From Njordibacter sp028825405 (GTDB taxonomy: Bacteria > Pseudomonadota > Gammaproteobacteria > Pseudomonadales > Balneatricaceae): 64,000 bases of DNA. The stretch lies in contig NZ_CP159829.1 in assembly GCF_047730065.1 (NCBI RefSeq), positions 992,001 through 1,056,000 of the forward strand, given 5' to 3'. The position numbers and the translations under genes were made by a program. This document shows positions 43,230-52,884 of this stretch, piece after piece (position 1 is the stretch's first letter; each line of letters opens with the position of its first letter). The notes under the pieces were generated by a model. That model was given only the letters and a program-made list of their open reading frames with translations. It was not told the DNA's origin and did no database searches.

Positions 43230-45257
43230 ATGAATCCTCAATTTGAATTAAAGTCAAAGTTTGAACCTGCAGGCGACCAGCCTACAGCCATTAAAGAGCT
43301 AGTAGAGGGCATAGGGGCAGGCTTAGCTGCGCAAACCTTACTTGGTGTAACAGGCTCAGGCAAAACCTACACCATTGCCCAAGTGATCAATCAAATCCAG
43401 CGGCCCACTATAGTGATGGCCCATAATAAAACCTTGGCGGCTCAGTTGTATGGTGAATTTAAGGAATTTTTTCCTAATAACTCCGTAGAATATTTTGTAT
43501 CTTATTACGATTATTACCAACCTGAAGCCTATGTACCTGCCTCTGATACCTTTATTGATAAAGATTCATCGATTAATGAACACATCGAACAAATGCGGCT
43601 GTCGGCCACCAAGGCCCTGTTAGAGCGCTCTGATACTATTATTGTAGCCACGGTGTCTGCTATTTATGGTTTGGGGGACCCAGAGTTGTACCATAAAATG
43701 GTTTTACACCTAAATCGTGGTGACAAGTGGGACCAGCGAGACCTTGTGAGGCGTCTTGCTGAGCTGCAATACACGCGTAACGACGTGGACTTCCATCGCG
43801 CCACTTATCGAGTGCGAGGGGATGTAATTGATATTTTTCCTGCTGAGTCAGACGAAGAAGCGGTGCGCATTGAGCTATTTGACGATGAGATTGAACGTCT
43901 CAGCTACTTTGATCCCCTCACAGGGCAGATATTGCGCAAGGTTCCAAGGTTAACTGTATATCCTAAAACGCATTATGTAACGCCAAGAGAAACCTTGTTG
44001 GCGGCCATTGATGAAATTGAGCTGGAACTCAAAGATCGTTTGCAATACTTCCGTGACCACAACAAACTTGTCGAAGAACAGCGCTTAGAGCAGCGCACTC
44101 GCTACGATATTGAAATGATCCGAGAACTAGGTTTTTGTTCAGGCATAGAGAATTACTCTCATTACTTGTCTGGTCGAAAACCAGGCGAACCCCCACCGAC
44201 TTTATTCGATTACCTACCCTCTGATGCGTTGCTCATTATGGATGAATCCCATGTTAGTGTGCCGCAACTGGGAGCCATGTATAAAGGTGACCGGTCTCGA
44301 AAAGAAACCTTAGTGCAATATGGCTTCAGATTGCCTACCGCCCTTGACAATCGGCCCATGAAATTTGAGGAATGGGAGGGTATATCACCACAAAAGATTT
44401 TTGTTTCAGCGACCCCCAGTGTGTATGAACAAGATCATACAGACAGAGTCGTTGAGCAGGTGGTGAGACCGACTGGGCTAGTCGATCCACAAATTGAAAT
44501 CCGCCCAGCGACGAGTCAAGTAGATGACTTGATGTCTGAAATTAGTATTACGGCAGCTAAAAATGAGCGAGTGTTGGCTATTGTATTAACCAAACGTATG
44601 GCAGAAGATCTGACAGATTACCTGCACGAACATGGCATCCGAGTGCGCTATTTACACTCCGATATTGATACCGTAGAACGGGTGGAAATTATCCGTGATT
44701 TGCGTTTAGGTGAATTTGATGTCTTGGTGGGCATAAACCTTCTCAGAGAAGGTTTAGACATGCCAGAAGTTTCCCTAGTGGCTATCTTAGATGCGGACAA
44801 GGAAGGCTTCTTGCGTTCAGAACGTTCTCTCATTCAAACCATTGGTCGTGCTGCAAGAAACTTGAATGGCAGGGCCATACTATATGCTGAGCGTATTACG
44901 GGATCGATGCAAAGGGCCATGGACGAAACTGAGCGCCGTAGGAATAAACAAATTGAGCACAACAGGGTTAATAACATTGTACCCAAAGGCGTCATTAAGT
45001 CAGTGCAAGATATTATGGAAGGGGCTTACACTCCCGGTGCTGGGAAAAATAAAGGTGGGAAAAATGGCAAACAAGTGGCGGAAAATCAGCTTGATTACAC
45101 CACCGATAGCGCGTCTTTAAATAGTAAGCAGTTGTCTAAACTGATTAGCAAAACAGAAGATGCTATGTATGAAGCCTCAAAGGATCTGAAGTTTGAACAA
45201 GCGGGTCGTTATCGTGATCAACTGCACCAGCTCAAGAGCCAATTGATGAGTCGTTAA
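43230..45257 (+). CDS. uvrB: Excinuclease ABC subunit B
   Basis: A 675-residue UvrB of standard length. Walker A GVTGSGKTYT, the beta-hairpin region VSYYDYYQPEAYVPASDTF, DEAD-like box in IMDESHVSVPQL, helicase motif QTIGRAARNLNGRAILYAE, and the C-terminal UvrC-binding coiled-coil (YEASKDLKFEQAGRYRDQL). It verifies DNA lesions in nucleotide excision repair. The alkyltransferase-like protein at 6.7 kb, which hands lesions to this pathway, is encoded in the same window but not next to it. Confidence 0.98.
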   Translation: MNPQFELKSKFEPAGDQPTAIKELVEGIGAGLAAQTLLGVTGSGKTYTIAQVINQIQRPTIVMAHNKTLAAQLYGEFKEFFPNNSVEYFVSYYDYYQPEAYVPASDTFIDKDSSINEHIEQMRLSATKALLERSDTIIVATVSAIYGLGDPELYHKMVLHLNRGDKWDQRDLVRRLAELQYTRNDVDFHRATYRVRGDVIDIFPAESDEEAVRIELFDDEIERLSYFDPLTGQILRKVPRLTVYPKTHYVTPRETLLAAIDEIELELKDRLQYFRDHNKLVEEQRLEQRTRYDIEMIRELGFCSGIENYSHYLSGRKPGEPPPTLFDYLPSDALLIMDESHVSVPQLGAMYKGDRSRKETLVQYGFRLPTALDNRPMKFEEWEGISPQKIFVSATPSVYEQDHTDRVVEQVVRPTGLVDPQIEIRPATSQVDDLMSEISITAAKNERVLAIVLTKRMAEDLTDYLHEHGIRVRYLHSDIDTVERVEIIRDLRLGEFDVLVGINLLREGLDMPEVSLVAILDADKEGFLRSERSLIQTIGRAARNLNGRAILYAERITGSMQRAMDETERRRNKQIEHNRVNNIVPKGVIKSVQDIMEGAYTPGAGKNKGGKNGKQVAENQLDYTTDSASLNSKQLSKLISKTEDAMYEASKDLKFEQAGRYRDQLHQLKSQLMSR

Positions 45258-45329
45258 ATCGGGCAAAATACGGATAAACTGCTTGAAATCAAGACTCAAA
45301 CTCCGTATTATTCGCGACTTAGAGTTTCT

Positions 45330-45406
45330 AGGACTATAGCTCAGTTGGTTAGAGCGCATCGTTGACATCGATGAGGTCGGCGATTCGAATTCGCCTAGTC
45401 CTACCA
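45330..45406 (+). tRNA. tRNA-Val (anticodon GAC)
   Basis: A complete cloverleaf: acceptor AGGACTA pairs with TAGTCCT; D arm GCTC..GAGC; anticodon stem CATCG/CGATG with loop TTGACAT, anticodon GAC; T arm GGCGA-TTCGAAT-TCGCC; encoded CCA end. It lies 72 bp after uvrB. A transcription terminator follows. Its 3' side borders the accessory cluster at 45.7-58.5 kb. Confidence 0.95.
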
Positions 45407-45416
45407 TATTAAGTGA

Positions 45417-45462
45417 CAAAAACAGCCCCTAACGGATCATGCCGAGGGACTGTTTTTGTTTT
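45417..45462 (+). terminator. Rho-independent terminator of tRNA-Val
   Basis: CAAAAACAG (45417-45425) pairs with CTGTTTTTG (45450-45458), extended inside by CCCT/AGGG, and followed by TTTT. The roughly 220 bp between here and the next gene show no convincing gene; a 60-codon frame there looks spurious. Confidence 0.8.
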
Positions 45463-45680
45463 TACTTGGCTGCAATGTTCCACCGTCAGTAAACATTTTG
45501 GCCGCGATGGGTTTGGATGTATCTGTGAGCCTTTTAAATGGGGCGCTCCTCAACTTTAAACTACTAATCAATGGATCTGGATCAGTCAATCAAACCTTGA
45601 TTATCTTTAGTATCTTTTTGATGACCTTTTACTATTGAAAGTTTTATCCTTGACTCATCGTCAAAAATCAGGATATTGAA

Positions 45681-46967
45681 TTAAATGTTCAAGCGGTCCC
45701 TGATTTGATAAAAAAGTACAGATGGAGCCAGGAACCATGGGTTTCCTGTGTATAGAGGGCGCGTTTCAAATTCAATCTCATTAAATGCGGTGTGACCTTC
45801 TTTGAGCCCTAGGGCTTGTTGTCCAATTCTCATTCCAAGGTACCCAGCCATGCCAGCACCTGCTCCACAGTAGCCCATAGCATAGTAAAGACCATCTTTA
45901 ACTCCAATATGCATAAGGGTGTCAAAAGTAAAAGCCACATAACCCATCCAGGAATGACTGATTCTTGTTTGTGTTAACTCTGGAAAAATTCGAGATAATG
46001 ATTTGTGTAGCTTGGGGCCACTCAAACATGGATTGCTCTCTCTAAGGGATACTCGTCCACCAAATATAATACGGCTGCGATCAGGACTGGGGCGATAATA
46101 ATAGACTACTTTGCGGGTGTCACTAACGATGCGGTTTTTGGGCATTAGCTGGTCCATTAGTTCTTTGTCTACAGGCTCGGTTGCAATGACATAACTACCA
46201 ATAGGAATAACTCTGCGCTGCAACTGTGGGGTTAAAGAACCTGTATAACCGTTAGTAGCAATAATAACTTTGTCGGCGAGCACTATACCTTTAGACGTTT
46301 TTACACTAAAGCCATTTTTATCTCTGTTGATGTTTTCGGCTGCACAGTATGAAATAATGACAGCTCCAGCACTAAGTGCTGTATTCAATAAACCTTTGTG
46401 ATATGCCGCTGGGTCGACTGACGCGTGTTTTGGAAAAATGGCTCCACCAAAATAGACATCAGTACCTAATTCAGAGCGCTGGTCTGTTCTTGGAATCATA
46501 TAGGCGTGGTTCTCAAGTCCAGAAACTTGTTGTTCAACAGCCCTTGCTAGTTTTTCATACTGAGCGACATTGTGTGCTGCATGGAAACGCCCAACCACAT
46601 TGTAACTACAATCAAGACCTTCCTCTCTGATGAAGTCCCCAGTAAACTGTAATGCCTGTTTACCTTCGGAATGAATAGCGAAAGCCATGTCCTTACCATG
46701 TTTTTTTTCAAGCTCAAAAAAACTGGGTTTAACGCTGGTGCTGACTTGCCCACCGTTTCTTGTACTACCCCCCCAGCCAGCGTGCTCAGCATCAATAACT
46801 AAAGTGTTTCTTGACCCTCGGGCAGTCTGGATTGCCGCATGAAGGCCAGTGTAACCAGCACCAATAATCAGCACATCAACTTTTTTAGGAAGCTCTACTT
46901 CTTCCTGAGTAGATACAGCAGTCTGATCCCACCAATAAGGTTGTTCTTTATAATCTTGTGTAAACAT
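45681..46967 (-). CDS. FAD-dependent oxidoreductase, DAO family (gamma-glutamylputrescine-oxidase-like)
   Basis: A 428-residue flavoprotein. It begins with the tryptophan-rich YWWDQTAVSTQEEVELP, then the FAD motif LIIGAGYTGLHAAIQTAR and GWGGSTRNGGQVS; the C-terminal half has FGGRVSLRESNP and MGYCGAGAGMAGYLGMRIG. Layout matches PuuB-type oxidases that convert amine C-N bonds to imines and peroxide. It is the last gene of a minus-strand set with the GMC oxidoreductase (20-bp gap). The substrate is probably a secondary amine or amino acid. Confidence 0.86.
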   Translation of the reverse strand: MFTQDYKEQPYWWDQTAVSTQEEVELPKKVDVLIIGAGYTGLHAAIQTARGSRNTLVIDAEHAGWGGSTRNGGQVSTSVKPSFFELEKKHGKDMAFAIHSEGKQALQFTGDFIREEGLDCSYNVVGRFHAAHNVAQYEKLARAVEQQVSGLENHAYMIPRTDQRSELGTDVYFGGAIFPKHASVDPAAYHKGLLNTALSAGAVIISYCAAENINRDKNGFSVKTSKGIVLADKVIIATNGYTGSLTPQLQRRVIPIGSYVIATEPVDKELMDQLMPKNRIVSDTRKVVYYYRPSPDRSRIIFGGRVSLRESNPCLSGPKLHKSLSRIFPELTQTRISHSWMGYVAFTFDTLMHIGVKDGLYYAMGYCGAGAGMAGYLGMRIGQQALGLKEGHTAFNEIEFETRPLYTGNPWFLAPSVLFYQIRDRLNI

Positions 46968-46987
46968 ATAGGGCCTCTTTGGATATC

Positions 46988-48604
46988 TTATTGGTGATCT
47001 TGCAGGATCATATCGGAAGCTTTTTCTGCTGCCATGATGACCGCAGCATTGGTGTTGCCAGAAATTAATGTTGGGAAGATAGATGCATCAACAATGCGCA
47101 AATTATGCAAGCCATGGACTTTCAGTCTCGGATTAACAACGTTTTCTTTCTCATGAAGTCCCATACGACATGTTCCGACAGGATGGTAAACTGTAACACT
47201 TCTGTTTTTAATATCCTCAATGAGATCGGCATCACTTTGGGCTGCAAATCCTGGTTCAATCTCTTTTTGAATGATTGTTGTTAAAGATGGGGCCGCACAT
47301 AATTTCCGAATAAATTTAGCCCCTTCCAACATTTCTTGAATATCAAACTCATCATTAAAATAATTAGGATGAATACTAGGTGGTGTATTTGGGTCTGAAT
47401 TTTTTAGTTCAATATAGCCCCTGCTGCGCGGACGGGTAGGCTGGGCACTTAATAGAAAACCGGGGAAAGGGTCTGGATTCATCAAAGGGCGCTCACCAGG
47501 AAGAGCTTTGGTATAACTGACAGGGGAAAAAAAAAGTTGCATATTGGGTTTAGTTAAAGAATCATTGGTGGTGACAAACCCCCCAGCTTGATTAACACCA
47601 AGGGATAATGGGCCTCTGCGTGATAGAATATATTTTAAACCATACCAAGCTTTACCCCAAAATGGATTTAGCTGTTGATTGAGTGTCGGCACCTTTGATC
47701 GATAAAGGAAATCAATACACAGATGATCTTGCATGTTTTGGCCCACTGCGGGGGCGTCATAAATGACTTCAATGTTTTTATCTTTTAAAGCCACCACGTC
47801 ACCAACACCAGACAAATTTAGTAGTTGTGGAGTATTGATCGAACCCGCTGATAAAATTACTTCTTTGCTGGCCAATACTCTTGTTGTTTTACCCCTTTGC
47901 CTGTATTCAATACCGATAGCAGTTTTATTTTTAAACAAGATGCGAGTGGCAAGGGCGTGTTTCATAACTGTGACATTTGACCTTTTTCTCGCAGGCCAAA
48001 GGTATGCGCGTGCGCTTGACATGCGAATCCCATTTTTCAAGGTATTTTGATAATAACCGACACCATCTTGTTTCTCGCCATTAAAATCAGGGTTAAAAGC
48101 CAAGCCACACTCTTCACCCGCTTTTATAAAATTTTGGCATAAAGGGTGAAGGTCTTTTGAAACATCACACACGTGCAGCGGGCCATCGCCACCGCGCCAA
48201 CTATTGGCTCCATTAGAATTTTTTTCTGACTTCTTAAAATACTCGAATACACTATCCCAACCCCAGCCAACGTTACCAAGGTTTTCCCATTCATTAAAGT
48301 CTTGCTGTTGTCCTCGGATGTAAACCATGGCATTGATTGAACTCGACCCACCGAGAACTTTACCTCTTGGCCAATAACTAGACCTACCGTTTAAGCCCTC
48401 GACAGGTTCTGTTTGATACATCCAGTTCAATTTTTTGTCATAAAAAGCCTTGCCATAACCAATGGGAATTTGTACCCATGGAGAAAGATCTGAGCCGCCA
48501 GCTTCAAGGATAAGTACTTTATATTGACCATTTTCAGATAATCTGTTGGCCAATACACATCCCGCCGAACCTGCGCCAACGATTATGAAATCATAAATAT
48601 TCAT
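46988..48604 (-). CDS. GMC family oxidoreductase (choline-dehydrogenase-like)
   Basis: A 538-residue FAD enzyme: N-terminal FIIVGAGSAGCVLANRLSE, signature WPRGKVLGGSSSINAMVYI, second motif EVILSAGSINTPQLLNLSGV, and the catalytic His in VYHPVGTCRMG with SGNTNAAVIM at the end. It is one of three GMC paralogues here. It oxidises an alcohol group; next to a DAO oxidase it may prepare the same substrate. An inverted repeat in its 5' region may be a regulatory site. Confidence 0.9.
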   Translation of the reverse strand: MNIYDFIIVGAGSAGCVLANRLSENGQYKVLILEAGGSDLSPWVQIPIGYGKAFYDKKLNWMYQTEPVEGLNGRSSYWPRGKVLGGSSSINAMVYIRGQQQDFNEWENLGNVGWGWDSVFEYFKKSEKNSNGANSWRGGDGPLHVCDVSKDLHPLCQNFIKAGEECGLAFNPDFNGEKQDGVGYYQNTLKNGIRMSSARAYLWPARKRSNVTVMKHALATRILFKNKTAIGIEYRQRGKTTRVLASKEVILSAGSINTPQLLNLSGVGDVVALKDKNIEVIYDAPAVGQNMQDHLCIDFLYRSKVPTLNQQLNPFWGKAWYGLKYILSRRGPLSLGVNQAGGFVTTNDSLTKPNMQLFFSPVSYTKALPGERPLMNPDPFPGFLLSAQPTRPRSRGYIELKNSDPNTPPSIHPNYFNDEFDIQEMLEGAKFIRKLCAAPSLTTIIQKEIEPGFAAQSDADLIEDIKNRSVTVYHPVGTCRMGLHEKENVVNPRLKVHGLHNLRIVDASIFPTLISGNTNAAVIMAAEKASDMILQDHQ

Positions 48605-48679
48605 TGTATAACCTTCTTAGCCATTCGGCTGCAATAGCTAATGGTTCATAAAACATAGTGGGAAAGATTAAATAAATAT

Positions 48680-48699
48680 TGGTTATAAATATACAACCA
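48680..48699. promoter_or_regulatory. Inverted repeat upstream of the GMC gene
   Basis: TGGTT (48680-48684) and AACCA (48695-48699) form an inverted repeat with a 10-bp AT-only/AC spacer, about 76-95 bp upstream of the GMC start. It could be an operator for the adjacent MocR-type regulator. Low confidence: the arms are only 5 bp. Confidence 0.3.
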
Positions 48700-48731
48700 T
48701 TATAATAATTTCACCAGACCAATATAGCTTG

Positions 48732-50225
48732 TTACAATTGCTCTTTAAAGGTACCAGCCATGATGATAATGCTCGATTTTATTTCCTTAGGGTTGACCGA
48801 ACCAAAGCCTAGAGTAAACCCTTTCTTTTCAATTGCCTTGATGCAGTACCTACTTAATGGTAAAGCTGAAATCCCTTTTTTATCAAGCGCAACAGACAGA
48901 CTTATCTCATTAACATCTTGTTTTAAATACCCTACCGTATGCAGGCCACTTTGTGTTGGTTGAATGTCTAAATGCTCTGACAAATAGACTTCAGATAGAT
49001 CCTTTAATGAATGATAACGTTCTGCATAAATGCTTCTCATTCTGCGTATGTGCGTGGCGAAATAGCCTTCGTCCATAAAATCAGCGATGACAGCCTGGTG
49101 GTGTGTTACTGTGCCGGATTGAAAAGAATTAAAAACTTGTTCAAACGTTTCGATTAGTCCCACAGGGGCAATGATAAAACCAATACGCAAGGAAGGAAAA
49201 ATGCTTTTCGAAAAAGTGCCTACATAGATAACACGATCACTTGTATCCACACTTTTCAAAGTTGGGACAGGCTGGCCTTCAAAGTGGAATTCACTGTCAT
49301 AATCATCCTCAATGATCCAAGCATTTGCCTCTTCAGCAGCTACAAGTAAAGAAAAACGGCGGCTCAAACTCATTACAACGCTTAATGGCTGCTGGTGAGA
49401 TGGCGTGACAAAAGCTAGTTTGAAATCAGGGGCTTGTTTCAACCCTTCACTTACGATGATGCCTTCTTTGTCTACATTGACAGGAATGAGCTTTGCTCCA
49501 TTAGCAATTAAGCTGTTTCGAGCGCCAATAGCACCAGGATTCTCTATCCAAACCTTATCATTGGGGTTGAGCAACATACTGCCAATCAGTTGAAAAGCAT
49601 GCTGTGCTCCCCCTGTAATAAAAACTTGTTTGGGGTCGCACAGTATTCCTCGACTAGCATTTATGTGTGATGCAATAGCAATGCGAAGTCTTTTTAAACC
49701 AAAGGGGTGGCCATATCCCATAATTTTGCTCCGATCTCCACGCAAATTTTTGCTTGACAAGCGCAACCATTGAGACATTGGAAATTCATTCAGTGCCGGC
49801 AATCCTGTTATAAAGCCACGAGGTTCTTTTGCAAGCTTGTCGCGTGAAATTAAGTTTGGCAATGCTTTAGTTATCGCCTTGGAAAGCTTTATAGGATTCG
49901 ACTTATTGCCATCATTAGATTTTGGATGTTTTTTTAAAAGAGAGGGACGATCCTCATACATAATATCACTGACAAATGTTCCAGCGCCCAACCGGGCTTC
50001 AAGCAATCCTTCTGAAATGAGTCTTTCTACGGCATTGATGATCGTTGTTCTTGACACATTAAGGTCATTCGCTAAGGTCCTGCTTGCGGGCAGTCGCTCT
50101 CCAGCTTTAAGGCCTTCGCTTAAGATGATCTTGCGTATGCCCATGAATACTTGAGTGCTGATCTTTTGTTTTGAATCTCTATTAATTGAGATAGATGATA
50201 GTAAAGCACCACCGGAGTGTTTCAT
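48732..50225 (-). CDS. MocR-type regulator (GntR HTH fused to aminotransferase domain)
   Basis: A 497-residue fusion. The N-terminal GntR winged helix (about 20-85) contains RLPASRTLANDLNVSRTTIINAV. The C-terminal class I aminotransferase-like domain has the PLP-binding lysine in YVGTFSKSIFPSLRIGF and IIEDDYDSEFHFEG. MocR proteins (PdxR, GabR, TauR) sense amino compounds through PLP. It is divergent from the enolase-superfamily gene with a 116-bp gap and probably controls both arms of the cluster. A ligand of amine type is therefore suggested. Confidence 0.92.
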   Translation of the reverse strand: MKHSGGALLSSISINRDSKQKISTQVFMGIRKIILSEGLKAGERLPASRTLANDLNVSRTTIINAVERLISEGLLEARLGAGTFVSDIMYEDRPSLLKKHPKSNDGNKSNPIKLSKAITKALPNLISRDKLAKEPRGFITGLPALNEFPMSQWLRLSSKNLRGDRSKIMGYGHPFGLKRLRIAIASHINASRGILCDPKQVFITGGAQHAFQLIGSMLLNPNDKVWIENPGAIGARNSLIANGAKLIPVNVDKEGIIVSEGLKQAPDFKLAFVTPSHQQPLSVVMSLSRRFSLLVAAEEANAWIIEDDYDSEFHFEGQPVPTLKSVDTSDRVIYVGTFSKSIFPSLRIGFIIAPVGLIETFEQVFNSFQSGTVTHHQAVIADFMDEGYFATHIRRMRSIYAERYHSLKDLSEVYLSEHLDIQPTQSGLHTVGYLKQDVNEISLSVALDKKGISALPLSRYCIKAIEKKGFTLGFGSVNPKEIKSSIIIMAGTFKEQL

Positions 50226-50341
50226 TAACCTGTGCCTAATTTTTTAAATTGGTCCTAAGTATTTTACATAATGGATCTTACTGTCAATCCAATTGTTGTT
50301 ATCATTTTAATATTATTTGAAATGGATGTATCAGAGGTTTC

Positions 50342-51445
50342 ATGTTGATTAAAAAAATTGAAACGTTTACGGACGAATACGTTTGTTTTGTGTGTGTAAC
50401 CGCAGAAGACGGTTTACAAGGTTGGGGGCAAGTTGCGCCTTATTTTGCTGATATAACAGCACAGGTCCTGCACCGACAAGTAGCACCTTATGCCTTAAAC
50501 CAAGATTCTTTAGATATTGATTATCTGGTTGATATTATTCCTGAAAAGGAACACAAGTTTCCAGGTTCATATCTAAAGCGTGCGATAGGTGGCTTAGATA
50601 CAGCTTTATGGGATTTGCGAGGTAAACGTGAGGGTAAAAGTGTTTGTGAGCTTTTAGGTGGCACCCCTGGCGTTATTCGGGCTTATGCTTCGTCCATGAA
50701 ACGTGATATTACCCCCCAAAACGAGGCGGCAAGGTTTGTTCGTTTGAGAGAGGAGCAGGGTTTTGATGCATTTAAATTTAGAATTGGAGCTGAGTGTGGC
50801 CGCAATCAAGATGAATGGCCTGGTCGTACCGAGGAAATTATCCCTACTATAGCCCGTGCCTTAGGCAGTGACGTTTCTTTATTAGTTGACGCTAACTCCT
50901 GTTATTCTCCTGACCGAGCTATAGAAGTCGGGCATATACTTGAGGATTATGGAATTTCTCACTACGAGGAGCCTTGCCCCTATTGGGAGTTTGATCAAAC
51001 GCGCCAAGTTAAGAATGCACTTTCCATTGATGTAACCGGTGGTGAGCAGGATTGTGAAATGGCGAATTGGCATCAAATGATAGACCAGCGTGTTGTTGAT
51101 ATCATCCAGCCAGATGTGTGCTACCTTGGCGGAATAACACGCACGATGCGTGTTGCAAAAATGGCTGAAGAGGCGGGGATCCTTGTTACACCTCATTGTG
51201 CCAATTTAACCTTGGTAACGTTATTTACCATGCACTTGCTGCGTGCGATCCCTAATGCGGGTAAGTACCTTGAGTTTTCAATTGAAGGACACGACTATTA
51301 TCCATGGCAATATGATCTGTTCTCTAATTCTCTTTTTGATATTAAAGATGGAAATGCGACAGTGACGGACGCTCCAGGCTGGGGCGCTGTGATTAATCCT
51401 GCTTGGCTAGCAAAATCTAAATATCAGATTAGTGAGGTTAAGTAA
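50342..51445 (+). CDS. Enolase-superfamily enzyme (mandelate racemase/muconate lactonizing type)
   Basis: A 367-residue (beta/alpha)7-beta barrel enzyme. Metal ligands are D183, E209 and E235 (in LLVDANSCYSP, SHYEEPCPYW and TGGEQD); a D258/H285 pair in IQPDVCYLGG and LVTPHCAN matches the mandelate-racemase subgroup base. At the second strand the usual KxK or KxH is replaced by K145-F-R147. Members abstract the alpha-proton of a carboxylate and then epimerise, dehydrate or cycloisomerise. AGAGG lies before the ATG. The direction with the ABC genes suggests one regulon. Specific reaction unknown. Confidence 0.87.
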   Translation: MLIKKIETFTDEYVCFVCVTAEDGLQGWGQVAPYFADITAQVLHRQVAPYALNQDSLDIDYLVDIIPEKEHKFPGSYLKRAIGGLDTALWDLRGKREGKSVCELLGGTPGVIRAYASSMKRDITPQNEAARFVRLREEQGFDAFKFRIGAECGRNQDEWPGRTEEIIPTIARALGSDVSLLVDANSCYSPDRAIEVGHILEDYGISHYEEPCPYWEFDQTRQVKNALSIDVTGGEQDCEMANWHQMIDQRVVDIIQPDVCYLGGITRTMRVAKMAEEAGILVTPHCANLTLVTLFTMHLLRAIPNAGKYLEFSIEGHDYYPWQYDLFSNSLFDIKDGNATVTDAPGWGAVINPAWLAKSKYQISEVK

Positions 51446-51805
51446 TGTTAAAAACATTTTCGAGACTGCTATTAAAAGCTGGATAGACAATTTGAATGCA
51501 TAGGTGCAAATAAATCTGTCATAGATTTAAACATACTTCTTCTCTTCATCGCGGCACTGGAATGGGCAGTGTGGATACTCCCAATAAAAGGACTCTTTAA
51601 AGTCAATATGTTGGTTAAAAACTTTATTATATAAAATAAACAGAGCATGAGAATAGCTTTAAAATTGGTATGGTCAAAGTGTCAAAATGGATCTTTATTA
51701 AAGACTAATTCTAAAGCAGGATTCAAGTGGGATAATAGCTAAGTAATAATAATGGTGGTTATTCACAACATAGATTATTCGAAAAAATAATAGGAATTGA
51801 AAAAT
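51446..51805 (+). other. 360-bp interval before the ABC binding-protein gene; possible gene remnant
   Basis: The longest non-coding stretch in the window. A 13-codon frame (51445-51486, starting in a TAATG overlap with the enolase-type gene) opens MLKTFSRLLLKAG and stops. A one-frame shift leads into about 52 open codons including LNILLLFIAALEWAVW with no standard start. This could be a decayed small gene, or chance. The rest is AT-rich and probably holds the promoter for the ABC operon; AGGA at 51792-51795 is the binding protein's ribosome site. Confidence 0.35.
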
Positions 51806-52867
51806 ATGAGTAAGCTAAAACTATTCAAAAAGATCTTAATGGCGACTGGTAGTATTGCCCTTTCAGCATCGTATGCTTCATCAGCTAATGCTGGTGATTT
51901 GACAATAGCTTCATGGGGAGGGTCCTATCAGGATGCTCAAAGTAAGGCTTTGTTTGTGCCAGGTGCCAAGGCTATGGGCATTAATATCAAACAGGAAACT
52001 TATGGCGGCATGTCTGAAGTACGACTCATGGTTAATGCCGGCGCCGTTACAAAAGATATTGTATCTAGTGGTTCAGGCAGTGCTGCTCGAGCAGCTGCAG
52101 AAGGCTTGTTGGAAAAGCTTGACTACAGCATTATTGATGTTTCTGATTTTTATCCAACCCTCTACACTGATACTTGTGTTGGCAGTGACGTTTTCTCTAC
52201 CGTGATGGCTTGGAATACAGAAACATACGGCTCAAATGCCCCTAAAACGTGGGCTGATTTTTGGGACGTCAAAAAATTCCCAGGGTCTCGTGCATATCGC
52301 GGTAAAGTTGCGGGAGCCCTAGAACCTGCGCTACTTGCTGATGGTGTGCCAGCAGATAAAGTCTATGAAGTGCTTTCAACTGAGGCGGGTATGCAACGTG
52401 CGATCGATAAAATTCGAGAGTTGAAGCCGCACATTGATGTGTTTTGGGGATCAGGTGCTCAGCACGCCCAGCTAATGAAAGATGGCGAAGTTGACATGAC
52501 GACAGGTTGGAATGGTCGTTTTGATGTTGCTAAAAAAGATGGTGCCAAAGTAGCCTATACATTTAATCAGGCTTTGCTTGATTATGATTGTTTTGCAATT
52601 CCAAAAGGAGCTCCAAACAAAGATTTGGCTATGAAATTCTTAGCTGAAATCAGCAAGCCCGAGCTTCAAGCTAACTTGCCATTACATATTACCTATGGGC
52701 CCACTAACAAGGCAGCCTACGCAATTGGTAAGATTGATGAAAAGTTGGCCCTCCTGATGCCTTCGCATCCTAAAAATGCTGCACTTCAATTACCTGTATC
52801 TTTGGAGTGGTATGCAGAGTTTGAACAGCAAGCTGCAGCTATGTATCAAAACATGCTTACAGAGTAG
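51806..52867 (+). CDS. Periplasmic substrate-binding protein, polyamine-type ABC importer
   Basis: A 353-residue exported protein. An N-terminal basic and hydrophobic signal (about 1-29) ends ASSANA with cleavage before GDLTIASWGG. The mature part matches PotD/PotF-like binding proteins (DUF-type SBP_bac), e.g. VFWGSGAQHAQLMKDGEVDM and GWNGRFDVAKKDGAKV. It captures the ligand in the periplasm for the ATPase and permeases downstream. ATG 51806 is used because AGGA is 10 bases upstream; an in-frame TTG at 51797 is only one base from it. A hairpin follows the gene. Ligand unknown; polyamine-like or organic cation likely. Confidence 0.9.
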   Translation: MSKLKLFKKILMATGSIALSASYASSANAGDLTIASWGGSYQDAQSKALFVPGAKAMGINIKQETYGGMSEVRLMVNAGAVTKDIVSSGSGSAARAAAEGLLEKLDYSIIDVSDFYPTLYTDTCVGSDVFSTVMAWNTETYGSNAPKTWADFWDVKKFPGSRAYRGKVAGALEPALLADGVPADKVYEVLSTEAGMQRAIDKIRELKPHIDVFWGSGAQHAQLMKDGEVDMTTGWNGRFDVAKKDGAKVAYTFNQALLDYDCFAIPKGAPNKDLAMKFLAEISKPELQANLPLHITYGPTNKAAYAIGKIDEKLALLMPSHPKNAALQLPVSLEWYAEFEQQAAAMYQNMLTE

Positions 52868-52884
52868 TTTTATAAGCGCTAGTT

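Noticed and set aside
45456..45638. A 60-codon plus-strand frame after the tRNA.
   Set aside because: It begins inside the terminator, has no ribosome site and no recognisable domain.
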